NCBI GenBank assembly: GCA_963731745.1
Contig: CAVSWT010000023.1
Span: forward strand, 1 to 64,000
From: CAVSWT01 sp963731745
Lineage (GTDB): Bacteria; Bacteroidota; Ignavibacteria; Ignavibacteriales; Ignavibacteriaceae
DNA length: 64,000 nucleotides
Direction of reading: 5' to 3'
The notes under the pieces were generated by a model. It searched no databases and was not told where the DNA came from. It saw nothing but the letters and a program-made list of their open reading frames with translations. Shown in pieces: positions 45,039 to 53,019 of the stretch. The number at the start of each line of letters is the position of its first letter. Position 1 is the first letter of the stretch. A program made the position numbers and the translations under genes.

Positions 45039-45729
45039 TTCCGAGGATATTGATTTTGATTCCGGCGAAGTTATTCTAATAGACAAACCTCTAAAGTGGT
45101 CATCTTTTCAAGCAGTTTATCAAATCAGAAAACACTCTGGCGTAAAAAAAGTTGGTCATGCAGGTACGCTTGATCCGCTTGCAACCGGCCTTTTAATTAT
45201 CTGCACTGGGAAAAAAACTAAAGAGATAACTAAATACCAGGAATTGTTTAAAACTTATAGTGGTATTATTACTCTTGGTAAAAAATCTTCTTCAATGGAT
45301 AGCGAAACTGAACTGATTGAAGTTGGCGGCATGGAAAAACTTTCCGAGGGAAAAATTCTAGAAGTAAGAAAAAAATTTTTAGGAAAGATAACTCAAACTC
45401 CTCCAATGTATTCAGCAATTAAATTGAACGGAAAAACTCTTTATAAATTAGCGCGTAAAGGCAAGACCGTTAAAAGGGAACCTCGAGAAGTAGAAATTAA
45501 AAGATTCGACATCAAACTAGATTTACCAAACGTTTATTTTGAAATTGAATGTTCAAAAGGAACATATATTCGTGTGATTGCAAATGATTTCGGAGAAATG
45601 CTGGGATGCGGCGGATACTTAAGTTCTCTTAGAAGAACAGCAATAGGAAATTATAATGTTGAATCTGCTCTTAATATTGAAGAATTCATAGAAAAATTTT
45701 CTGTAATCAATAGTATTATAGATAATTAA
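45010..45729 (+). CDS. truB: tRNA pseudouridine(55) synthase TruB
   Basis: It has 239 residues. It makes pseudouridine 55 in the T arm of tRNAs. The catalytic motif GHAGTLDPLATGLL has Asp55, and KVGHAGT, TQTPPMYSAIKLNGK and CSKGTYIRVIANDFG mark the family. The start at 45010 lies inside rbfA (29-base overlap), with a second ATG two codons later; the family consensus begins only near residue 17, so the precise start is unsure. The short C-terminus lacks a PUA domain, as in many Bacteroidota. Confidence 0.95.
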   Translation: MKMIKKETNNSEDIDFDSGEVILIDKPLKWSSFQAVYQIRKHSGVKKVGHAGTLDPLATGLLIICTGKKTKEITKYQELFKTYSGIITLGKKSSSMDSETELIEVGGMEKLSEGKILEVRKKFLGKITQTPPMYSAIKLNGKTLYKLARKGKTVKREPREVEIKRFDIKLDLPNVYFEIECSKGTYIRVIANDFGEMLGCGGYLSSLRRTAIGNYNVESALNIEEFIEKFSVINSIIDN

Positions 45730-45825
45730 GTGATTCTAAAAATGAAAAATTTTGCGGTTTTTCAATTTCATTTTAAGATTGTAAAATCTTATATTTACAA
45801 GCTATTGCAGATAGATAATTAAAAT

Positions 45826-46779
45826 ATGCGAATTTTTGACAGTATATCAAACGTTTCAAAAGATACAAATACAACTTTAACGTTAGGCACTTTTGATGGA
45901 GTGCATGTTGGACATAGAAAAATCATTGAAAAGATTATTGAAAAGTCGAATGCGCACAATGGAAGAAATTTTTTAATAACTTTTTCACCTCATCCAAGAA
46001 GCGTTATTTCAAATAAATTTGATAATATTCTTTTATCTACTATTGATGAAAAAATTGGTATTTTTGAAAAATTAGGTGTTCAAAATCTTTTGGTTATTAA
46101 TTTCACAAAAGAATTTTCCCAATTGAAACCGGAGACATTCATAAAAGAATTTCTCATTGATAAAATTGGACTAAAAGAAATTGTAATTGGGCATGACCAT
46201 CATTTTGGAAAAGGAAGAGGCGGCGACGAATCAACTTTAAGAGAATTAGGAAATGAATTTGGATTTGATGTAAGTGCAGTTGAACCGGTTAACGTAAATG
46301 GTGAGATAGTTAGCAGCTCCAAAATTAGAAATGCTCTTTCAAATGGTGATGTTATGAAAGCTATGAATTTTTTGAATAGATATTATTCATTTCATGGCAA
46401 AGTTATAGAAGGCGACAAACGCGGACGTGAATTGGGTTTTCCTACTGCGAATATTGAGCTGGATGATAAATTAAAAATGCTCCCGGCTCTTGGAATTTAT
46501 TTTGTAGAAACATCAATTGACGATAAAAAACATTTTGGATTGTTGAGTATTGGAAAACGTCCAACTTTTTATAGCTCGGGAGAAATAACCCCCGAAGTAT
46601 ATATTTACGATTTTTCAGATGATATTTACGGAAAAGATATTACAATAAAGATAATTGAAAGATTAAGAGAAGAAATAAAATATGATTCTGCAGATGAACT
46701 TATTGTCCAAATGAACAAGGATAAATTTACGGGTGTAGAATTAATTAAAAGATACAAACAGGTTTTAGCAAATAATTAG
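45826..46779 (+). CDS. ribF: Bifunctional riboflavin kinase/FAD synthetase
   Basis: The 317-residue protein makes FMN from riboflavin, then FAD. The N-terminal nucleotidyltransferase domain has LGTFDGVHVGHRKII (residues 21-35) and EIVIGHDHHFGKGRGGDE; ISSSKIR-type SSSKIRNAL follows. The C-terminal riboflavin kinase has KVIEGDKRGRELGFPTANIE. It lies in the usual place between truB and rpsO. No FMN riboswitch is visible in the 96 bases upstream. Confidence 0.96.
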   Translation: MRIFDSISNVSKDTNTTLTLGTFDGVHVGHRKIIEKIIEKSNAHNGRNFLITFSPHPRSVISNKFDNILLSTIDEKIGIFEKLGVQNLLVINFTKEFSQLKPETFIKEFLIDKIGLKEIVIGHDHHFGKGRGGDESTLRELGNEFGFDVSAVEPVNVNGEIVSSSKIRNALSNGDVMKAMNFLNRYYSFHGKVIEGDKRGRELGFPTANIELDDKLKMLPALGIYFVETSIDDKKHFGLLSIGKRPTFYSSGEITPEVYIYDFSDDIYGKDITIKIIERLREEIKYDSADELIVQMNKDKFTGVELIKRYKQVLANN

Positions 46780-46836
46780 TTCCGGTTTTAATTTTCTGGA
46801 ACTACATTTAAAAATAAATACAAAGGATCAATAAAA

Positions 46837-47100
46837 ATGACAAAAGAAGAAAAGCTGGAGTTGATTAAACAGCATGGGACAAACGAAAAAGATTCAGGGA
46901 AACCCGAGGTTCAAATTGCCTTGTTAACTAAAAGAATTAATGATTTAACTTCGCATTTTGATGTACATAAAAAAGATCATCATTCCCGAAGAGGCTTGCT
47001 GACCATGGTTGGAAAAAGAAGAAGATTATTAAATTATTTAATGAAAAAAGATATTTCTAGATACAGAGCAATAATAAAAGAATTGAATATAAGAAAGTAA
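46837..47100 (+). CDS. rpsO: 30S ribosomal protein S15
   Basis: The 87-residue product matches S15 (DSGKPEVQIALLTKRINDLT, HFDVHKKDHHSRRGLLTMVG, KRRRLLNYLMKKDISRYRAI). S15 binds 16S rRNA early in 30S assembly. It precedes pnp by 12 bases, the standard rpsO-pnp arrangement. Confidence 0.98.
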   Translation: MTKEEKLELIKQHGTNEKDSGKPEVQIALLTKRINDLTSHFDVHKKDHHSRRGLLTMVGKRRRLLNYLMKKDISRYRAIIKELNIRK

Positions 47101-47112
47101 AAAGGATTTTAA

Positions 47113-49218
47113 ATGTTAGTAAAAAAAGAAGTAGAAATAAACGGTAAAGTTTTTTCAATTGAAACCGGCAGATTTGCAAAGCAAGCGAATGGATCTGTTA
47201 TGGTTACATATGGCGAAACGATGGTTTTGGTTACAGCCGTTGCAGCCGAAGAACCTAAAGAAGATCTAGATTATTTCCCTTTGCAAGTTGAATACCGGGA
47301 AAAAACTTCTGCCGCTGGAAAATTTCCCGGTGGATATATAAAACGAGAAGGGCGTCCCACTGAAAAAGAAATTTTAAGCGCCCGCCTAGTCGACCGGCCA
47401 ATAAGACCGTTATTTCCTGAACAATATAAAAATGAAACTCAAGTTGTTGCGTTGGTATTTTCATTTGATGGTGAAAATGACGCTGACGTGCTTGCCGCAG
47501 TCGGAGCTTCCGCTGCTTTAACTATTTCAGATATTCCATTCGACGGCCCGATGGCCGAAGTTAGAGTTGGAAGAATTAATGGAAATCTGATTGTAAACCC
47601 AACTCATCAACAATTAAAAGAGAGTGATATAGAGTTAGTTGTTGCCGGTACATCAGATTCTATTATGATGGTTGAAGGAGAATCTAAAGAAGTCAGCGAA
47701 TCCGAATTGCTTGAAGCATTAAAATTTGCTCAACAAGAAATAGCGAAAATTGTTCAGCTTCAAAATGAATTACGTGAAGCAGTCGGAAAAACTAAAAAAG
47801 TAGTTCCGGAAAAAGAGATTGATAACACATTAAAAAATGATGTTTATCAGTTGGCAGAAACAAAATTTAAAGAGATTGTTTATTCAGTTCTTTCAAAAGA
47901 AGAACGCAGCAGCAAAAATAAAGAATTGGTTTCAACAGTTAGAGAATCTCTTGCTGAAAAATATCCCGAGCAGGAAAAACTCATTGGTGAAATTCTGCAT
48001 GATCTCGAAAAAGATTTAATGAGAGAAAGAATTCTTAAAGAGGGAATTCGTTTGGATGGACGGAATACAAAACAAATTCGTCCTATCACGGTTGAACTTG
48101 GTGTTCTTCCTCGAACACATGGCTCAGCGTTATTTACAAGAGGTGAAACTCAAAGCTTAACTACCATAACACTTGGAACCAAAAATGATGAACAAACCAT
48201 TGACGGTTTAGTGGAAGAGTACAGCAAAAAGTTTATGCTTCATTACAATTTCCCTCCGTTTAGTGTTGGTGAAGTTGGAAGAATGACTGGAGTAGGAAGA
48301 CGAGAAATTGGCCATGGCAATCTTGCTGAAAGAGCGCTTAAAATGGTAGCCCCTACTGAGGATAATTTCCCTTATACAATGAGAGTTATATCCGATATTC
48401 TTGAATCGAATGGTTCTTCATCAATGGCAACAGTTTGTGCTGGATCATTAGCTTTAATGGATGGTGGAGTTCCTGTTAAATCACCTGTTGCTGGAATTGC
48501 GATGGGCTTGGTTAAAGAAGGCGAAAGTTTCGCGGTTTTATCTGATATATTAGGAAATGAAGATCATCTCGGTGATATGGATTTTAAAGTAGCAGGGACC
48601 GAAAAAGGGATAACTGCTTTTCAAATGGATATCAAAATAAAAGGTATTTCTTTTGAAATTATGGAAACTGCTTTAAGTCAGGCCAAAGACGGAAGAGCCC
48701 ATATTCTTGGAATTATGAATGAAGCAATTAATACTCCTCGTGAAAACCTATCACCATACGCTCCTCGATTATTAACTATAAAAGTTGACGTTGATCAAAT
48801 AGGTTTAATAATTGGCCCCGGCGGAAAAACGATTCAGGGAATGCAGCGTAAATTTGGTGTAGATATAAATATTGAAGAAGACGGTACTGTTAGCATTGCT
48901 TCTCCGGATAGAGATAGTGCTGCTAATTGTAAAGAGTATATTAAAAAAATGACTGCTTCTCCAGAAGTTGGCGAAATTTATGATGGTGTAATTACAAAGA
49001 TTATGGACTTCGGGGCATTTGTTGAAATACTTCCGGGTAAAGAAGGTCTATTACATATCTCCCAGATTGATAACAAGCGTGTTAATAAAGTTACTGATTA
49101 CTTTAAAGAAGGCGATAAAGTAACAGTTAAGCTGTTAAAAATTGAAAATGGGAAATTCTCATTAAGCAGGAAGGAACTTTTGAACGAAGAGAAACCGCAG
49201 CCGGTTAAAGAAGCTTAA
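47113..49218 (+). CDS. pnp: Polyribonucleotide nucleotidyltransferase
   Basis: The 701-residue enzyme is a phosphorolytic 3'-5' exoribonuclease. Two RNase PH domains are seen (first: RPTEKEILSARLVDRPIRPL; second: PRTHGSALFTRGETQSLTTI), with the helical domain between. The second PH core has SSSMATVCAGSLALMDGGVP and DFKVAGTEKGITAFQMDIK. KH (IGLIIGPGGKTIQGMQ) and S1 (YDGVITKIMDFGAFVEILPG) domains close the protein. Confidence 0.98.
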   Translation: MLVKKEVEINGKVFSIETGRFAKQANGSVMVTYGETMVLVTAVAAEEPKEDLDYFPLQVEYREKTSAAGKFPGGYIKREGRPTEKEILSARLVDRPIRPLFPEQYKNETQVVALVFSFDGENDADVLAAVGASAALTISDIPFDGPMAEVRVGRINGNLIVNPTHQQLKESDIELVVAGTSDSIMMVEGESKEVSESELLEALKFAQQEIAKIVQLQNELREAVGKTKKVVPEKEIDNTLKNDVYQLAETKFKEIVYSVLSKEERSSKNKELVSTVRESLAEKYPEQEKLIGEILHDLEKDLMRERILKEGIRLDGRNTKQIRPITVELGVLPRTHGSALFTRGETQSLTTITLGTKNDEQTIDGLVEEYSKKFMLHYNFPPFSVGEVGRMTGVGRREIGHGNLAERALKMVAPTEDNFPYTMRVISDILESNGSSSMATVCAGSLALMDGGVPVKSPVAGIAMGLVKEGESFAVLSDILGNEDHLGDMDFKVAGTEKGITAFQMDIKIKGISFEIMETALSQAKDGRAHILGIMNEAINTPRENLSPYAPRLLTIKVDVDQIGLIIGPGGKTIQGMQRKFGVDINIEEDGTVSIASPDRDSAANCKEYIKKMTASPEVGEIYDGVITKIMDFGAFVEILPGKEGLLHISQIDNKRVNKVTDYFKEGDKVTVKLLKIENGKFSLSRKELLNEEKPQPVKEA

Positions 49219-49493
49219 AAATTTTAAGCGAAAAGTCGTTCATAAAGTTCGAGTTTAAGAGAATAAATTAAAATCTGAAATTAGTTTTTAAATTAGGTTT
49301 AAGTCTTAGTAATTAAAAAAGGTATGTTTGCATTTGGATACTATAGTATCAAAATTAATATTATTAATTTTCTTTAATTCAGTTTTTCACTATATCTGCG
49401 GAGAATCTGACTATAGCGGAAAAGAAGCCGGCATGCCGTATTATAAAAAATTTTATATGAAATACTGTATTTCATCAAACGAGCTTGTTCTTT

Positions 49494-51074
49494 ATGTCAA
49501 AAGAAATTATTATCAATTCTTCTTCTACGCAGACCCGCGTAGCAATTACGGAAGATGGAAATTTAGTCGACTTTTTTGTTGACTATCCGGAAAACCGGCG
49601 CACAGTCGGTGATATTTATTTGGGGAGAGTCGCTAGGGTTTTACCCGGCATTAAGGCCGCGTTTATTGATATTGGAATGAAGCATGACGCATTCCTTCAT
49701 TTTTCCGATATTGGGGAAGCAACAAAACAAATTCAAGAAATGATAGGCGAAGATGATTCGGATATTGACGAGGACGATGAATCTGATTCCGCCGGCAAAC
49801 CCGCAGCTGTACCTCCTCATCCAAGAAAAAATAACGGAGAAAAACCTGTTGTTCCCAAACTGAAAAAAGGCGAAGACATTATAGTTCAAATAACTAAAGA
49901 ACCTGTAAATAATAAAGGTGTTCGAGTAAGTTCCTCTGTATCACTTCCCGGTCGATTTTGTGTATTACTCCCGTTTGATGGAAAGATTGGTGTTTCAAAA
50001 AAAATTCAGGATTTTAGAGAACGAAGGCGTTTAAGATCAATTGCCAGAAGTATCCTGCCGCCAAGCTATGGACTTATTATTCGTACGGTGGCACGTAATC
50101 AGACTGAAGAAGCTTTGCGTGATGATTTAAATAATTTAGTTAAAACCTGGGAAGAGATTGAGGAGACGATTAAAGCTGAACAGCCTCCATCACTTGTTTA
50201 CCAGGATATGAATACCACTTCTAGTGTAATACGTGATTTGTTTAGTGCTGATGTAACTAAGGTTTTTATAGATTCCAAAAAGCAATACAAACAAATTAAA
50301 AGTTATGTCCAATTGGTTCAGCCTGCGCTTGCTGATAAAATTGAAGCTTATAAATCTTCCAACCCCATATTTGATTCTTTTAAGATAGAAGAACAAATCA
50401 AAACTTTAATGGGAAGAAAAGTTCCTTTGCCGAGCGGCGGGTATTTAATAATTGAGCATACTGAGGCAATGGTTGTTATTGATGTTAACAGCGGACGATA
50501 TGCTAAAAATAAAGAGCAGGAATTAAATTCACTTAAAACTGATCTTGAAGCTTCGAGAGAAATAGCTCGACAATTAAGACTGAGAGATATTGGTGGAATA
50601 ATTGTAATCGATTTTATAGATCTTGAAGAGGATAAAAACCGTAAAAAGATTTTTGATGAATTAAGAAAAGAATTTAGAAAAGATAGAGCTAAAGTTTCAC
50701 TTCTTCCTATGTCAGATTTTGGGCTAGTACAAATTACCCGACAGAGAATCCGCCAAAATATTATGCAGGCAATGAAGGAAGTATGCCCATATTGTCTTGG
50801 TACGGGATTGCTTACTAAACATTCTCATCTAGTTTATGATTTGGAAGAATGGCTGGTAAAATTAAGAAGAACTTCTAAGATTCGTTCTATTACAGTCAAA
50901 TGTCACCCGAGTGTTGCCGAAAAATTAAAAGAAGGCAAAATAAAGTCTTTAACTAAAATTCAGTTTAAATATTTAGTAAAGATTGCACTTGTTGAAGATG
51001 AAAGCATTCCTTTAGGACAATTTAAATTTTATGCAACAAAAACGGGAAAAGATATAACTGAGGAAGTATCTTAA
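49494..51074 (+). CDS. rng: Ribonuclease E/G family protein
   Basis: I start at the ATG at 49494 (MSKEIIINSSS); an in-frame TTG at 49485 gives three more residues. It has 526 residues. An S1 domain begins at NRRTVGDIYLGRVARVLPG and is split by an acidic, disordered insert (about DDSDIDEDDESDSAG, residues 85-115). Then come the RNase H-like/DNase I-like core with VVIDVNSGRYAKNKEQE and IDFIDLEEDKNR (metal-binding Asp residues), and the CPYCLGTG zinc link. It processes rRNA and mRNA. An overlapping frame in another phase (49328-49582) is not coding. Confidence 0.94.
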   Translation: MSKEIIINSSSTQTRVAITEDGNLVDFFVDYPENRRTVGDIYLGRVARVLPGIKAAFIDIGMKHDAFLHFSDIGEATKQIQEMIGEDDSDIDEDDESDSAGKPAAVPPHPRKNNGEKPVVPKLKKGEDIIVQITKEPVNNKGVRVSSSVSLPGRFCVLLPFDGKIGVSKKIQDFRERRRLRSIARSILPPSYGLIIRTVARNQTEEALRDDLNNLVKTWEEIEETIKAEQPPSLVYQDMNTTSSVIRDLFSADVTKVFIDSKKQYKQIKSYVQLVQPALADKIEAYKSSNPIFDSFKIEEQIKTLMGRKVPLPSGGYLIIEHTEAMVVIDVNSGRYAKNKEQELNSLKTDLEASREIARQLRLRDIGGIIVIDFIDLEEDKNRKKIFDELRKEFRKDRAKVSLLPMSDFGLVQITRQRIRQNIMQAMKEVCPYCLGTGLLTKHSHLVYDLEEWLVKLRRTSKIRSITVKCHPSVAEKLKEGKIKSLTKIQFKYLVKIALVEDESIPLGQFKFYATKTGKDITEEVS

Positions 51075-51153
51075 TATTCAAAAGATACTAAGAAAAAATT
51101 TTGATGAATTTCCAAAAGAAATTTCAAAATGAATATGCAAAAGGAAATCTTAA

Positions 51154-52236
51154 ATGAAAAAAACTAAATTTTATAATATTCACGAAAAGCTAGGAGCAAA
51201 AATAGTTGAGTTTGCCGGCTATTTAATGCCGGTACAATATTCATCCATTATTGGTGAACATAAGGCTGTCCGTAATTCGGTTGGTGTTTTTGATGTATCG
51301 CATATGGGAGAAATATTTGTCGATGGAGAAAAAGCATTGGAGTTTGTCCAGCATATTACAATTAATGATGCGTCAAAGTTAGTTCCCGGCAAGGTTCAAT
51401 ATTCTGCGATGTGCTATCCAGATGGAGGCATTATTGATGATTTGCTTGTTTATAAAATTTCAGAAACTAGATTTATGCTGGTTGTTAACGCTTCAAACAT
51501 CGAAAAAGATTTTAATTGGATGGCAGAGAACAATAAGTTTGGTGTGAATTTAAAAAATTTAAGCGATGAATATTCTTTGCTTGCTGTACAAGGGCCTTAC
51601 TCTAAAGATGTAATTCAAAAATTATGTACATCTGAATTACAGCTTGAGTATTACACATTTAAGGAAGAAAACATTTCCGGAATTGACATGATTGTGTCGC
51701 GAACCGGTTACACAGGTGAATTAGGATATGAACTTTACTTTAAAGCAAATGAGAACACAGCAGAAAAAATTTGGAATGATTTATTTAATGCGGGGAAAGA
51801 ATATAATATTCAACCAATAGGATTGGGTGCTAGAGATACTTTAAGATTGGAAATGGGATTTTGTTTATATGGAAACGATATTGATAAAACTACAAATCCG
51901 CTTGAGGCAGGTCTAGGCTGGATTACAAAATTAAATAAACAAGATTTTATTGGTAAAGAAGAATTGTTAAAAATTAAAACCGATGGGTTAAAAAGAAAAT
52001 TAACTGCATTTGTGACTGATGAAAAAGCATTCCCAAGACACGGATATGAGCTGACTGTAAATGGAAATCATGCAGGTACTATTACTAGTGGTACTGTGAG
52101 TCCCATACTGGAAAAACCAATTGCATTAGGTTACATTAGTGTTGAAAATTCTAAAGAAGGAAGTAATGTTAACTTTTTGATACGGGGAAAAGAGATTCCG
52201 GCAAAAGTTGTCAAACTTCCGTTTGTAAATAAATAA
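51154..52236 (+). CDS. gcvT: Aminomethyltransferase (glycine cleavage T protein)
   Basis: The 360-residue protein transfers the aminomethyl carbon of glycine to tetrahydrofolate. Family sequence is present from the N-terminus (KTKFYNIHEKLGAKIVEFAG) through VFDVSHMGEIFVDG, LVVNASNIEKDFNWM, RTGYTGELGYELYF, and GARDTLRLEMGFCLYGNDID to GTITSGTVSPILEKPIALGY. No other gcv genes are adjacent. It starts the gcvT-comB-ftsK run. Confidence 0.97.
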   Translation: MKKTKFYNIHEKLGAKIVEFAGYLMPVQYSSIIGEHKAVRNSVGVFDVSHMGEIFVDGEKALEFVQHITINDASKLVPGKVQYSAMCYPDGGIIDDLLVYKISETRFMLVVNASNIEKDFNWMAENNKFGVNLKNLSDEYSLLAVQGPYSKDVIQKLCTSELQLEYYTFKEENISGIDMIVSRTGYTGELGYELYFKANENTAEKIWNDLFNAGKEYNIQPIGLGARDTLRLEMGFCLYGNDIDKTTNPLEAGLGWITKLNKQDFIGKEELLKIKTDGLKRKLTAFVTDEKAFPRHGYELTVNGNHAGTITSGTVSPILEKPIALGYISVENSKEGSNVNFLIRGKEIPAKVVKLPFVNK

Positions 52237-52259
52237 GATGATTGAAGCAGGCTAATTAT

Positions 52260-53012
52260 ATGAAGGTTAATGTATTTTTTACTCCTCTTAGTGTGGATGA
52301 GCTTTTTTTTACTGGTAAAACTACAGTAGTTATTGATGTGTTAAGAGCTTCATCTACAATTGTTTCAGCTTTGCAAAATGGTGCAAGAGAAGTAATCCCG
52401 GTTTCGAGTGTTGAGTTTGCTGTTAAGGTTTCGGGTGGAATGTTTGGCGGCCAGACATTAATGGGTGGTGAAAGAAACACAAAAAAAATTGAGGGATTTG
52501 CCTTAGGTAATTCTCCTCTTGAGTATAACAAGGAAGCCATTGAAGGCAAAACTATTGTTTTATATACAACCAACGGAACACGGGCAGTTGTTAAAGCCAA
52601 ATTCTCAGAAAATCTATTTGTGTGTTCATTCTTAAATCTGTCTGCAATTGCTTCGCACTTAATAACATTGAATAAAAATGTTGAAATCCTTTGTTCAGGA
52701 AAAGCAAATAATTTTTCTATGGAAGATACTGTCTGTGCCGGTAAATTGGTTTCTGAACTTTTAAAATTAAAAGAGGATATCGAAATAACGGATTCGGCAA
52801 AAGCAAGTCTAGCCTTGAATAAATCCTTTGGTAAAAGTATTGTTAAAATGCTGAAAGAAACCGAACATGGCAAAGTATTAATAGAAAATAACTTTGAAGA
52901 AGATGTCAAGTTCTGCAGTAAACTTAACATCTCAGACATCATTCCTTATTACACTTCTAATGTTATTAAAGTTATGCCGATAAGTAACTTGATTAATAAT
53001 CCTGACAAGTAA
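52260..53012 (+). CDS. comB: 2-phosphosulfolactate phosphatase family protein (ComB)
   Basis: I start at the ATG at 52260 (MKVNVFFTPLSVDELFFTGK), 24 bases after gcvT; the frame is open to a TTG at 52242. It has 250 residues. ComB markers are TVVIDVLRASSTIVSALQNG, GGERNTKKIEGFALGNSP and the phosphatase core YTTNGTRAV. ComB dephosphorylates 2-phosphosulfolactate in coenzyme M synthesis, but many bacteria without coenzyme M carry it and its role there is unclear. Confidence 0.93.
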   Translation: MKVNVFFTPLSVDELFFTGKTTVVIDVLRASSTIVSALQNGAREVIPVSSVEFAVKVSGGMFGGQTLMGGERNTKKIEGFALGNSPLEYNKEAIEGKTIVLYTTNGTRAVVKAKFSENLFVCSFLNLSAIASHLITLNKNVEILCSGKANNFSMEDTVCAGKLVSELLKLKEDIEITDSAKASLALNKSFGKSIVKMLKETEHGKVLIENNFEEDVKFCSKLNISDIIPYYTSNVIKVMPISNLINNPDK

Positions 53013-53019
53013 GCAATAA

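Noticed and set aside
45738..45778. A/T-only hairpin between truB and ribF
   Set aside because: The stem has no G-C pairs, and in this A+T-rich genome such a pairing is expected by chance. It lies inside a conserved operon where full termination is unlikely.
49328..49582. 84-codon frame upstream of and overlapping RNase E/G
   Set aside because: It starts with TTG without a ribosome site and overlaps the firm start of the RNase gene in another phase. The Tyr/Lys-rich sequence matches no family.
52256..52942. 228-codon minus-strand frame opposite comB
   Set aside because: ComB on the plus strand has full family motifs. The antisense frame has no start signal, no domain and no separate promoter region.
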